From Cyanobacteria bacterium OH_CBB_238 (lineage in GTDB: Bacteria; Cyanobacteriota; Vampirovibrionia; Gastranaerophilales; Gastranaerophilaceae), in assembly GCA_023409995.1 (NCBI GenBank), contig JAEYQN010000075.1, positions 1 through 11,070 of the forward strand: a stretch of DNA of 11,070 nucleotides, in the 5' to 3' direction. The notes beneath the pieces were generated by a model, which searched no databases, was not told the origin of the DNA, and saw nothing but the letters and a program-made list of their open reading frames with translations. Every line of letters starts with the position of its first letter. Positions within the stretch are counted from its first letter, which is position 1. Positions 1 through 7,388 of this stretch are shown here, one piece after another. The position numbers and the translations under genes were made by a program.

Positions 1-894
<894 letters not shown>

Positions 895-914
895 TTTTTA
901 AGTTCATTCACACT

Positions 915-940
915 AAAAGAGGCTTAAAGCCTCTTTTTTT
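915..940 (+). terminator. Rho-independent terminator of dnaK
   Basis: A hairpin with a 10-bp stem (915-924 pairing with 928-937) has the core GAGGCTTAAAGCCTC and a three-base TAA loop. It is followed by an unbroken T run to 940. It lies 20 bp after the dnaK stop. A run of A precedes the stem, so it could also work on the opposite strand, but no - strand gene ends here. The same core recurs at 1401-1415. Confidence 0.93.
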
Positions 941-1010
941 TATTATATACTACCATGTCTATTAATTGATTTATTTCATTTTTCTTTTAAAATTTGAATA
1001 TATAATAAAA

Positions 1011-1016
1011 AAGGAG
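1011..1016 (+). promoter_or_regulatory. Shine-Dalgarno site of the parvulin gene
   Basis: AAGGAG lies 5 nt before the ATG at 1022, a near-ideal ribosome-binding site that fixes the start. A perfect TATAAT at 1001-1006 lies just upstream. As a -10 box it would start RNA at about 1013, inside this SD, so the working promoter is probably elsewhere between 940 and 1000. Confidence 0.85.
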
Positions 1017-1021
1017 ATTTT

Positions 1022-1396
1022 ATGACAAAACAAATAAAAATACTATTATTTTTTATAATAGGGGTTCTATCTATTGCACTAAGTTTTTCTTTTGTAACAG
1101 CGCAAGAATGTAACACAGTAACAAGCGTTAGAGCAAGTCATATACTTGTTGATACACAAGAAAAAGCTTTTATTATAAAAAATCAAATTGATAAAGGGGC
1201 AAGCTTTGAAGAAATGGCAAAAAAATATTCAAAATGTCCTTCAGGAAAAACTGGTGGGGACCTAGGTTATTTTGGAAGAGGAGAAATGGTTCCATCATTT
1301 GAAAAAGCAGCTTTTAGTTTACCAATAGGTGTAGTATCAGAACCTATTGAAACAAATTTTGGCTGGCATTTAATAAAAGTATATGATAAACAATAA
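1022..1396 (+). CDS. Secreted single-domain parvulin peptidyl-prolyl isomerase (PpiC-like)
   Basis: The 124-aa protein has an N-terminal basic patch and hydrophobic stretch (residues 1-27) ending FVTA before QEC, a typical Sec signal peptide with likely cleavage after A27. The remaining 97 residues form one rotamase domain, similar in size to E. coli PpiC/Par10. Family catalytic-pocket positions are all visible: H40 in ASHILV, C72 in SKCPSGKTGGDLGYF, M89, F93 and H116 in FGWHLIK. Such enzymes catalyse cis-trans isomerisation of Xaa-Pro bonds. With the signal peptide, this one should work outside the cytoplasmic membrane on exported proteins. It lacks the chaperone arms of SurA or PrsA. C30 just after the cleavage site does not form a normal lipobox, so a lipoprotein is unlikely. 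The gene stands alone between two terminators. Confidence 0.92.
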   Translation: MTKQIKILLFFIIGVLSIALSFSFVTAQECNTVTSVRASHILVDTQEKAFIIKNQIDKGASFEEMAKKYSKCPSGKTGGDLGYFGRGEMVPSFEKAAFSLPIGVVSEPIETNFGWHLIKVYDKQ

Positions 1397-1421
1397 AAAA
1401 GAGGCTTAAAGCCTCTTTTTT
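1396..1421. terminator. Bidirectional terminator between the parvulin gene and typA
   Basis: The stem GAGGCT/AGCCTC (1401-1406, 1410-1415) with loop TAA is extended by A tracts on the left and T tracts on the right. It therefore ends in a T run when read on either strand. It begins at the parvulin stop codon and lies 2 bp beyond the typA stop codon, so it should serve both convergent genes. The core is identical to the dnaK terminator. Confidence 0.92.
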
Positions 1422-1422
1422 A

Positions 1423-3216
1423 TTAATGAAATTTTGATTTTGTAAGATCTGCTTTTCTCATTCTTACATTTTCTGGAGTAACTTCAACCAATTCATCATC
1501 TTGAATATATTCTAAACAATCCTCAAGAGACATTTGTCTTGGTGCTTGAAGTGTCACCATAACATCCGCTGTAGCACTTCTCATATTTGTTAGTTTTTTT
1601 GTTTTACAAATATTTATAGCTATATCTTGAGGTCTATTGCTTTCACCTATAATCATTCCTCTATAAACTTTTGTTTTAGGTGTGACAAAAAAGACACCTC
1701 TATCTTCAAACTGAGCCAAGGCATAAGGAATAGCTTCACCATCTTCATGAGAGATTAACGAACCACTTCTTTGTTTTGGTATATCACCTGCATAAGGTTT
1801 ATATTCAGCAAATGTATGATTCATCACACCCTCACCTCTTGTCATTCTTATAAATTCACTTCTAAAACCAATCAATCCTCTTGCTGGAATTGAAAAAGCC
1901 ATTGATGTTCTTGTCTCAGAAACTTGCATTTCAAGCATTTCGCCTTTTCTTCCTGCTAATTTCTCAATACAAGAACCCGCATATGACTCAGGAACATCTA
2001 TTAATAAATTTTCATAAGGTTCATATAATTGCCCATCAATTGTTTTGTTAATAACCTCTGGCTTAGAAACCTGGAATTCATATCCTTCTCTTCTCATTGT
2101 TTCGATAAGTATACCAAGATGCAACTCACCTCTTCCGCTTACTCTAAAAATATCAGTACTATCAGTATCTTCAACTCTCAAACTAACGTTTTTTTCTAAC
2201 TCATCGTAAAGTCGTTTTCTTAGTTGTCTGCTTGTTACAAATTTACCTTCTTGTCCGGAAAAAGGACTGTTATTTATAGAAAAATTCATTTGTAATGTTG
2301 GTTCATCAACTTTTATTAAAGGTAATGCTTCAGGTTCATTAAGAGTAGAAATAGTTTCACCTATTTGAATATCAGCAAAACCAGCAACACCAACAATATC
2401 ACCAGCATTTGCTTCTTGAATTTCCACCCTACCAAGATCTTCAAATCCAAAAAGTTTTACTATTTTTCCTTTAGATACAGTACCATCAGCCTTCATCCAA
2501 CTGACCTGTTCTTGAGATTTTATAACCCCGTTAACAACTCTGCCAATAGCTATTCTTCCCACATATTCATTATAATCTAATGTTGTAGCTTGAAATTGTA
2601 ATTTTTTATCAGCATCACCACTTGGAGGTTTAATATTTTCAAGAATACTATCTAACAAAGGAATTATATTATCAGACTCATCTTCAACTTCTTTTTTAGC
2701 ATATCCCATTAAACTACTTGCATACATAACGGGGAAATCAATTAAATATTCATCATCAGTAAGTTCTGTGAATAAATCAAATACTTTATCTAATGTTGTA
2801 TCTGGATCCGCAGCAGGTTTATCAATTTTATTTATTACAACAATTATTCTTATCCCTAATTCTAAAGCTTTTGATAAAACAAACCTTGTTTGAGGCATTG
2901 GACCTTCTGCAGCATCTACAATAAGCAATGCACCATCAACCATTCCTAAAACTCGTTCAACTTCTCCTCCAAAATCAGCGTGTCCTGGAGTATCTACAAC
3001 ATTTATCTTATGATCTTTATAATTAATAGAGATATTTTTAGAAAGAATAGTTATCCCTCTTTCCTTCTCTAAATCATTACTATCAAGAACTCTTTCTTGA
3101 ACATTTTGGTTTTCTCTAAAAACACCGCTTTGTTTTAACATACAGTCAACCAAAGTTGTTTTACCATGATCAACGTGAGCTATAATAGCTATATTTCTTA
3201 ATTTTTCATTTGTCAT
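1423..3216 (-). CDS. typA: Ribosome-associated GTPase BipA/TypA
   Basis: The 597-aa protein is a translational GTPase of the EF-G/LepA group that binds the 70S ribosome and helps ribosome assembly and growth under stress, particularly cold. G motifs are intact: G1 AHVDHGKT at 13-20, switch I RGITI with T56, G3 DTPGH at 75-79, G4 NKID at 129-132, and a G5-like SSLMG near 167. The BipA-specific half follows, with a domain-V-like region ([29 protein letters not shown]) and the C-terminal domain ([26 protein letters not shown]) that separates BipA from EF-G and LepA. The length is normal. AGAGGA about 10 nt before the ATG at 3216 supports the start. It is transcribed alone, upstream of the shared terminator, and a separate terminator isolates it from pgk. 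No defect was seen. Confidence 0.97.
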   Translation of the reverse strand: MTNEKLRNIAIIAHVDHGKTTLVDCMLKQSGVFRENQNVQERVLDSNDLEKERGITILSKNISINYKDHKINVVDTPGHADFGGEVERVLGMVDGALLIVDAAEGPMPQTRFVLSKALELGIRIIVVINKIDKPAADPDTTLDKVFDLFTELTDDEYLIDFPVMYASSLMGYAKKEVEDESDNIIPLLDSILENIKPPSGDADKKLQFQATTLDYNEYVGRIAIGRVVNGVIKSQEQVSWMKADGTVSKGKIVKLFGFEDLGRVEIQEANAGDIVGVAGFADIQIGETISTLNEPEALPLIKVDEPTLQMNFSINNSPFSGQEGKFVTSRQLRKRLYDELEKNVSLRVEDTDSTDIFRVSGRGELHLGILIETMRREGYEFQVSKPEVINKTIDGQLYEPYENLLIDVPESYAGSCIEKLAGRKGEMLEMQVSETRTSMAFSIPARGLIGFRSEFIRMTRGEGVMNHTFAEYKPYAGDIPKQRSGSLISHEDGEAIPYALAQFEDRGVFFVTPKTKVYRGMIIGESNRPQDIAINICKTKKLTNMRSATADVMVTLQAPRQMSLEDCLEYIQDDELVEVTPENVRMRKADLTKSKFH

Positions 3217-3328
3217 TATTAATGTTTCCTCTTACCCAATATCAACATGATATTACAAATATAGCTATTAAAAAGCTTTTAAGACTTTTTTTAATTAATT
3301 ATTTATAAATTTTTACTATTTATTTCAT

Positions 3329-3363
3329 AAAAAAATGGAGAATAAAATTATTCTCCATTTTTT
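3329..3363 (-). terminator. Rho-independent terminator of the dnaN-thrB-pgk cluster
   Basis: ATGGAGAAT (3335-3343) pairs with ATTCTCCAT (3350-3358), with A and T tracts extending the stem and a short AAAATT loop. Read on the - strand it begins about 17 bp after the pgk stop and ends in a T run, as expected for the end of the cluster. The A/T symmetry would also let it work from the other side, but no + strand gene reaches it. Confidence 0.9.
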
Positions 3364-3380
3364 AGTATTTTTATTAATAA

Positions 3381-4586
3381 CTATTTATCACTTAATGCAG
3401 CAACACCAGGTAATATTTTTCCTTCAATAAATTCTAAAGAAGCACCACCACCAGTTGAAACATGCGTAAATGAAGATTCTGGCATATTATATTTTTTAGT
3501 AGCAGCAACTGAGTCACCACCACCAATAACACTCATTGCTCCATTTTTAGTAGCTTCAGCTATTGCAGCCAATATTGATTTAGTTCCTTCGGTAAATTTA
3601 TCCATTTCAAATGCACCAACTGGCCCATTCATTAAAATAGTTTTTGATTTTTTAACTACGTTATTAAATAAATCAATTGTTTTTACTCCAGAATCAAGAC
3701 CTAACCATCCATCTGGAATTTCTTTTATATCTACTTCTTTAGTAGAAGCATCATTTGAGAAACTATCACCTATCAATACATCTTCTGGGAAGTATAATTT
3801 AACACCTTTTGCTTCAGCTTTTTTCATAATTTCTTTAGCTGTATCTAATTGATCATCTTCGCATAAAGAATTACCAATAGAATAGCCTTTAGCTTTCATA
3901 AAAGTGAAAACCATTCCACCACCAATAATAATATTATCTACTTTATCTATCAAATTCTCTAACACACCTATTTTTGATGAAACTTTAGCACCACCAACTA
4001 TTGCGGTAAAAGGTCTTGGTGGATTACTTAAAATACCACCTAAAGCAGTCAATTCTTTTTCCATCAATAAGCCAGAAACAGCAGGGTTTAATACTTTTGC
4101 TACCTTTGCCGTAGATGTATGATTTCTGTGAGCTGCTCCAAAAGCATCATTTACATAAAAATCACCCAATTTTGCTAACTCATTAGCAAAAGTCATATCA
4201 TCATCTTTAGCTTCTTCTGCTTTGTAATAACGAATATTTTCCAATAGTGCAACTTGTCCATCTTTTAAAGATTCCAATTCTTTATCAGCGCCTTCTCCAA
4301 CAGGACTTTTAACAAATAAAACATCTTCACCTAAAATTTTTGCTAAATATTTAGCAACAGGCTCCAATGTAAACTCAGGATTTACTTGTCCTTTTGGTCT
4401 TCCAAGATGAGCCATTAAAATTATTTTTGCTCCTTTTTCTTTCAAAAATTCTATAGTAGGTATTATTGCTCTAATTCTTGTATCATCTGTAACATTTTTA
4501 TCCGCATCTAAAGGAACATTAACGTCAACTCTAACAAGAGCTCTTTTTCCTTTTACATCACCTAAATCTTTTACTGATTGTTTCAT
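3381..4586 (-). CDS. pgk: Phosphoglycerate kinase
   Basis: The 401-aa enzyme transfers phosphate between 1,3-bisphosphoglycerate and ADP to give 3-phosphoglycerate and ATP in cytosolic glycolysis. Substrate-site residues are present: RVDVNVP (R19, D21, N23), DTRIR (R37), HLGRPKG (H60, R63), LLENIRYY, and NDAFGAAHRNHTST with a conserved Arg. The nucleotide half shows GGAKVSSKIGVLENL, NGPVGAFE and GGGDSVAA (355-362), then the closing STGGGAS (377-383) and LPG. The length is full. The start ATG at 4586 has AAGGAG at 4594-4599, and this SD overlaps the last base of the thrB stop codon. The 12-bp gap and shared bases suggest coupled translation. It is the last gene of the likely dnaN-thrB-pgk transcript. 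In many bacteria pgk sits with gap or tpi, but not here. Confidence 0.98.
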   Translation of the reverse strand: MKQSVKDLGDVKGKRALVRVDVNVPLDADKNVTDDTRIRAIIPTIEFLKEKGAKIILMAHLGRPKGQVNPEFTLEPVAKYLAKILGEDVLFVKSPVGEGADKELESLKDGQVALLENIRYYKAEEAKDDDMTFANELAKLGDFYVNDAFGAAHRNHTSTAKVAKVLNPAVSGLLMEKELTALGGILSNPPRPFTAIVGGAKVSSKIGVLENLIDKVDNIIIGGGMVFTFMKAKGYSIGNSLCEDDQLDTAKEIMKKAEAKGVKLYFPEDVLIGDSFSNDASTKEVDIKEIPDGWLGLDSGVKTIDLFNNVVKKSKTILMNGPVGAFEMDKFTEGTKSILAAIAEATKNGAMSVIGGGDSVAATKKYNMPESSFTHVSTGGGASLEFIEGKILPGVAALSDK

Positions 4587-4598
4587 AAGATTTCTCCT

Positions 4599-5525
4599 TT
4601 ATATTATAACTGCGCCTTGTTCATCTATTTCTAGCGTTTTAACTTCACTTTTTACATTTAAATCAAACCAAGTTTGAGAAACAATGTTTCTTATCTTATC
4701 TAAACCATTACCTTCTGAAATAACTATAATAGAAGGACCTGCTCCACTCAATACACAACCTAACACATTTTCTTCATGTTTTAATTTTTCCATTATTTCT
4801 TCAAGCCCAGGAACTAATTTTTTTCTATATGGTTGATGAATTTTATCTTGTAGGGCTAATTTCATTAATTTTGAATCATTTGTATGAACAGCCTCAACCA
4901 GCATTGCACATCTCCTGGAATTAAAAGCAGCATCTTTTATTTCTATTTTCTCTGGTAAAACAGATCTGGATATTTCTGTAGAAAGTTCATAATCAGGTAT
5001 ACAAACTGTTATTTTCCAATCTTTAGGCCAAGGCAACTTTCGGTATATTATACTTCCATCTTCTTCTTGTGAAGATAAAACAAATCCACCTAAAATAGCA
5101 GGAGCTATATTATCCGGATGTCCTTCTACTTCAGTAGCTATAGACAACATAGCAGCTTCATCAGCAGGAGAACCAAGAAGTTTATTAGCAGCAATTAATC
5201 CGCCGACAATGACTGAAGCACTGCTTCCAAGACCTTTAGCTATTGGTATTTTAGTTTTAATAGATATTTTTAATTCACTTGCAGACATTCCTATAGAATT
5301 ATATAAAAGTTGAACCGCTTTATATACAATATTATTTTCATCTGTAGGAATAGATAAAGTTTCAAATTCTTCATCTTCATCAATAATATTTATTTCAATA
5401 CCTGTACCAGGCATTATTGTTTCTTCTATAGTTACCTCATTATAAATAGGAAGTGCCATTCCCAAACAATCAAAACCAGGTCCTAAATTAGCAGTTGTAG
5501 CTGGAACCTTCACTGTTATTTTCAT
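4599..5525 (-). CDS. thrB: Homoserine kinase (GHMP family)
   Basis: The 308-aa kinase is predicted to phosphorylate homoserine with ATP to O-phosphohomoserine, the step before threonine synthase. The three GHMP motifs are intact: PATTANLGPGFD at 8-19, the ATP loop PIAKGLGSSAS at 94-104, and SGAGPS at 260-265. The region EGHPDNIAPAILGGFV fits ThrB rather than mevalonate, galactose or CMK-type kinases, and the length is typical. ATG at 5525 is preceded by AAAGGA at a normal distance. Gaps of 13 bp to dnaN and 12 bp to pgk indicate one transcription unit. Threonine-pathway partners (thrA, thrC) are not in the window, so the gene is separated from its usual operon, and no attenuator-like leader precedes it. 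Confidence 0.96.
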   Translation of the reverse strand: MKITVKVPATTANLGPGFDCLGMALPIYNEVTIEETIMPGTGIEINIIDEDEEFETLSIPTDENNIVYKAVQLLYNSIGMSASELKISIKTKIPIAKGLGSSASVIVGGLIAANKLLGSPADEAAMLSIATEVEGHPDNIAPAILGGFVLSSQEEDGSIIYRKLPWPKDWKITVCIPDYELSTEISRSVLPEKIEIKDAAFNSRRCAMLVEAVHTNDSKLMKLALQDKIHQPYRKKLVPGLEEIMEKLKHEENVLGCVLSGAGPSIIVISEGNGLDKIRNIVSQTWFDLNVKSEVKTLEIDEQGAVII

Positions 5526-5538
5526 AGTTTTCCTTTAA

Positions 5539-6657
5539 TTACCTTATCTGTATCGGCATTATTAAACATAAATAATCTTCTTCACTGTCAGGTCTAAAAA
5601 TAGTAGCAGAAAGACTACCTCCTAAACCAATTTTAGCCTTTTTGCTTTCCATTATTTTAACTGAATCTAAAACATACTTATAATTGAATGCTATAGTTAA
5701 TTCTTCTTCATCATATTCAGCATCAATAATATCCTCTGAAGCACCGGAATCTGGTGTCTCAGCTTTCAATAATAATTTTCCATCGTTAAAAACAAATTTT
5801 ACAATACTCGTTCTGTCGTTAACCATGCAAGAAACTCTTTCTAAAGCAGAAATTAATTCATCTCTTGACACTAAAGCTATTTTATCAGTTTTTTGTGGAA
5901 TTAATTGATTATAAGGAGGATATTCTCCTTCTAAAAGTCTAGAAACTATAATAAAGCTTTTTGTTTTTATAATAAGTCTTGCACTATCAACTATCAACTG
6001 TACTTTCTCTTCTGATATTAAAGAACTAACTCTTATAAATTCTTGTAAGGTTTTTGAAGGAATAACTATTTTTGCAGTTTTGCCATCTTTATTTTTTACG
6101 CTCTCTACTATTCTTGTTAATCTGTTACCGTCAGTAGCAGCCATTTCTAAATTATCTTCTGTTATATTACAAAAAACACCACTTATTATATTTCTATTTT
6201 CATAATTAGCTGCAGCATAAACAGTATGTCTTATAGATTTTATAAATGGATTCATATCTATTTCAATAGAATCTAATGTTAATACTTCGTCTTCTTTTAT
6301 TATTGGGGGAAATTCTTCTGAACCTATACCAATAATTTCAAATTTTGAATTCCCACAAGTAATGGTAATAATATTTGTTTCTTCTTCTAAAGAAAACTCT
6401 ATAGGTTTATCTGGTAATTTTGATACAATTTCAAATGTTTTTTTAGCAGGAAGTGTTATTTTACCTTCTTTTTTAACTGCTGCCATAGTATTAGTTATTA
6501 TAGATAAATCTAGATCTGTAGCACTTAATTTTAAAATATTATCAGAAGCTTCAAACAATATATTTGCTAATACTGGTTGAATTCCTCTTGGTATAGTTAT
6601 TTTTTCAACTATTCTCAATTTATTTAGCAAAGATTCTTTATCTATTGTAAAAAGCAT
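5539..6657 (-). CDS. dnaN: DNA polymerase III beta subunit (sliding clamp)
   Basis: The 372-aa protein is the sliding clamp; two copies form a ring that holds the replicative polymerase and repair factors on DNA. The three repeated clamp folds can be followed: an N-terminal part with SATDLDLSI, a middle part with AATDGNRLTR, and a C-terminal part with LTIAFNYKYVLD and the family ending YLCLIMPIQIR. The length is normal. ATG at 6657 is supported by the SD AGAGGGA at 6661-6667, 3 nt upstream. It is first in a cluster with thrB and pgk. dnaA and recF are not adjacent. Upstream lies the 424-bp candidate origin. A dnaN beside oriC without dnaA is known for Cyanobacteriota. A low-complexity acidic stretch near 305-318 (DIIDAEYDEEE) occupies a normally acidic loop. 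Confidence 0.97.
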   Translation of the reverse strand: MLFTIDKESLLNKLRIVEKITIPRGIQPVLANILFEASDNILKLSATDLDLSIITNTMAAVKKEGKITLPAKKTFEIVSKLPDKPIEFSLEEETNIITITCGNSKFEIIGIGSEEFPPIIKEDEVLTLDSIEIDMNPFIKSIRHTVYAAANYENRNIISGVFCNITEDNLEMAATDGNRLTRIVESVKNKDGKTAKIVIPSKTLQEFIRVSSLISEEKVQLIVDSARLIIKTKSFIIVSRLLEGEYPPYNQLIPQKTDKIALVSRDELISALERVSCMVNDRTSIVKFVFNDGKLLLKAETPDSGASEDIIDAEYDEEELTIAFNYKYVLDSVKIMESKKAKIGLGGSLSATIFRPDSEEDYLCLIMPIQIR

Positions 6658-6761
6658 TAGTCCCTCTATCTCATTGTTAAATTTTCAAATTTTATTATAA
6701 TTCAAAAATAAGAATATAAAAAGAATTTAAAAAAGATTAATATCCTTCTAAAAGAAACAGA

Positions 6762-6797
6762 TTTTTTATATTAATACTATTTATTTAATATAAAAAA
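6762..6797. repeat. 13-bp all-A/T inverted repeat in the dnaN-upstream gap
   Basis: TTTTTTATATTAA at 6762-6774 is repeated exactly in inverted form at 6785-6797, with a 10-nt spacer. It contains no G or C, so it would melt or extrude easily. It lies inside the dnaN leader if the promoter near 6884 is real. It could be part of a DNA unwinding element or a weak hairpin in the mRNA. The symmetry is certain, the function is not known. Confidence 0.7.
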
Positions 6798-6798
6798 A

Positions 6799-6813
6799 TA
6801 ATAATAGTAATAA
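6799..6813. promoter_or_regulatory. TAA/TAG triplet run, possible DnaA-trio element
   Basis: Five successive triplets TAA TAA TAG TAA TAA match the 5'-[T/A]A[G/A]-3' form of the DnaA-trio element, on which DnaA is known to build a filament when opening origins. A box-like TGTATAAAA begins 14 nt downstream at 6828. In DNA this rich in A/T such a run may arise by chance, so this is a weak assignment that depends on the neighbouring boxes. Confidence 0.35.
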
Positions 6814-6827
6814 TATACTAAATACTC

Positions 6828-6836
6828 TGTATAAAA
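6828..6836 (-). promoter_or_regulatory. DnaA-box-like site 1 (inverted)
   Basis: The - strand reads TTTTATACA. With one more base on each side it is GTTTTATACAG (6827-6837), identical to the + strand site at 7004-7014. Against the cyanobacterial-type box TTTTCCACA it has two mismatches, both in the central CC. Confidence 0.45.
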
Positions 6837-6858
6837 CAGGTTGTAATTCTTTTATATT

Positions 6859-6889
6859 AATATATTTAATATTGTAGATTAGTTGTCAA
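6859..6889 (-). promoter_or_regulatory. Possible dnaN promoter
   Basis: Read on the - strand, a perfect -35 hexamer TTGACA (6889 to 6884) is followed after 19 bp by TATATT (6864 to 6859). The spacing is 2 bp longer than ideal and the surroundings are so A/T-rich that other -10 boxes are possible. RNA would start near 6852, giving a leader of about 195 nt before dnaN that contains the triplet run and the 13-bp inverted repeat. Confidence 0.35.
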
Positions 6890-6922
6890 AAACCATTAAT
6901 TTTTATATATTTTTTGACAACT
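6881..6922. repeat. 12-bp inverted repeat with outward TTGACA in each arm
   Basis: AGTTGTCAAAAA (6881-6892) and TTTTTGACAACT (6911-6922) are perfect inverted copies with an 18-nt A/T spacer. Each arm contains TTGACA pointing away from the centre. The left arm could be the -35 of dnaN, while no good -10 follows the right arm. The arm length and symmetry fit a dimeric protein binding site or an origin element. It is one of the few non-A/T-only patterns in the gap. Confidence 0.7.
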
Positions 6923-6940
6923 TTATAGTAAGTTAAAAAT

Positions 6941-6949
6941 TTTTATACA
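6941..6949 (+). promoter_or_regulatory. DnaA-box-like site 2
   Basis: TTTTATACA occurs on the + strand, an exact 9-mer match to sites 1 and 4. Its start is 52 bp before that of site 3, close to five helical turns. Confidence 0.4.
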
Positions 6950-6992
6950 AAAATTTAAAGTAGTTAACATTTTTTTATTAGTTATTTAATAG

Positions 6993-7001
6993 TTTTACAC
7001 A
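6993..7001 (+). promoter_or_regulatory. DnaA-box-like site 3 (best match)
   Basis: TTTTACACA differs by one base from the cyanobacterial-type DnaA box TTTTCCACA. It lies 3 nt before site 4 in the same direction, so the two sites start 12 bp apart and would present on nearly the same face of the helix. Confidence 0.5.
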
Positions 7002-7004
7002 AGG

Positions 7005-7013
7005 TTTTATACA
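7005..7013 (+). promoter_or_regulatory. DnaA-box-like site 4
   Basis: TTTTATACA within GTTTTATACAG, the same 11-mer as inverted site 1. Together with site 3 it forms a closely spaced direct pair at the right end of the candidate origin. Confidence 0.45.
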
Positions 7014-7039
7014 GTGTGTTTTTCAAAAAAAATTATTTT

Positions 7040-7067
7040 ACTATAAATAAAAGGCATGGAAACATGC
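7040..7067 (-). terminator. Weak terminator after the 99-aa gene
   Basis: GCATG (7054-7058) and CATGC (7063-7067) form a 5-bp stem. On the - strand the loop is TTTC and the stem is followed by CTTTTATTTATAG, a broken T tract. It starts 14 bp after the stop of the 99-aa gene, where a terminator would protect the candidate origin from read-through. The + strand version has a GAAA loop, a stable tetraloop. The short stem and interrupted T run keep confidence modest. Confidence 0.45.
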
Positions 7068-7081
7068 TCTATATACATGTT

Positions 7082-7381
7082 TTAACAATTTTTAAAATCA
7101 TTGGCTTTTTTGTTATGTATCCATCTTGCTAGTTTTTGTTGTTCAAAACTTAAAGAGAAGTTATATAGTGCTTTTATTAATTTTCTTCCTGATTCACTTT
7201 TTGCTATCAATAGTGAATCATTATATTTATTTTTTGCAATATAAATTTCTGTTTGTATTATTTTATCAATATTGGATACAGCAGGTTTTTCTAGTTTTTC
7301 TTTTAACCATTTATTTAAAAGAACAATGGCTGACGTTTCTATGTTATTTTGTAAAAATTGTGAAAATTCTTTTAAAATCAT
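7082..7381 (-). CDS. Hypothetical protein, 99 aa
   Basis: I do not recognise this protein. It is 99 residues long, rich in Lys, Ile, Leu and Asn, with no signal peptide, membrane segment or familiar motif. The pattern of hydrophobic and charged residues suggests a small all-helical, basic cytosolic protein. It ends in a Trp-containing segment (QQKLARWIHNKKANDFKNC) with a lone C-terminal Cys. The ATG at 7381 is 7 bp after the stop codon of the ATP-grasp gene and has only a poor SD (TGAG), so translation is probably coupled to that gene. Position and strand indicate co-transcription with the ATP-grasp gene. It is the first gene beyond the candidate origin on this side. A frame on the other strand (7126-7467) is less convincing. 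Real-gene status is likely but unproven. Confidence 0.65.
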   Translation of the reverse strand: MILKEFSQFLQNNIETSAIVLLNKWLKEKLEKPAVSNIDKIIQTEIYIAKNKYNDSLLIAKSESGRKLIKALYNFSLSFEQQKLARWIHNKKANDFKNC

Positions 7382-7388
7382 TTTTTAC

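Larger units (their letters stand above)
6658..7081. other. Candidate replication origin (oriC) and dnaN leader, no gene
   Basis: No credible coding frame fills these 424 bp, and the DNA is extremely A/T-rich. In order, it holds the dnaN SD, a 13-bp A/T inverted repeat (6762-6797), five TAA/TAG triplets (6799-6813), TTTTATACA on the - strand (6828-6836), a 12-bp inverted repeat (6881-6922), TTTTATACA (6941-6949), TTTTACACA (6993-7001) and TTTTATACA (7005-7013) on the + strand, and a hairpin (7054-7067). Boxes on both sides of A/T-rich DNA next to dnaN are what a bacterial origin looks like, and cyanobacterial boxes are known to favour TTTTCCACA over the E. coli form. The assignment is inferred: box matches are imperfect and such A/T-rich DNA gives chance matches. 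Confidence 0.6.

Noticed and set aside
1001..1006. Perfect TATAAT before the parvulin gene
   Set aside because: As a -10 box it would start RNA inside the SD, and no -35 is seen at the right distance.
5700..5740. DIIDAEY in DnaN resembling the DnaK tail motif DVIDAEY
   Set aside because: The position is a naturally acidic clamp loop. A five-residue match in acidic sequence is probably chance.
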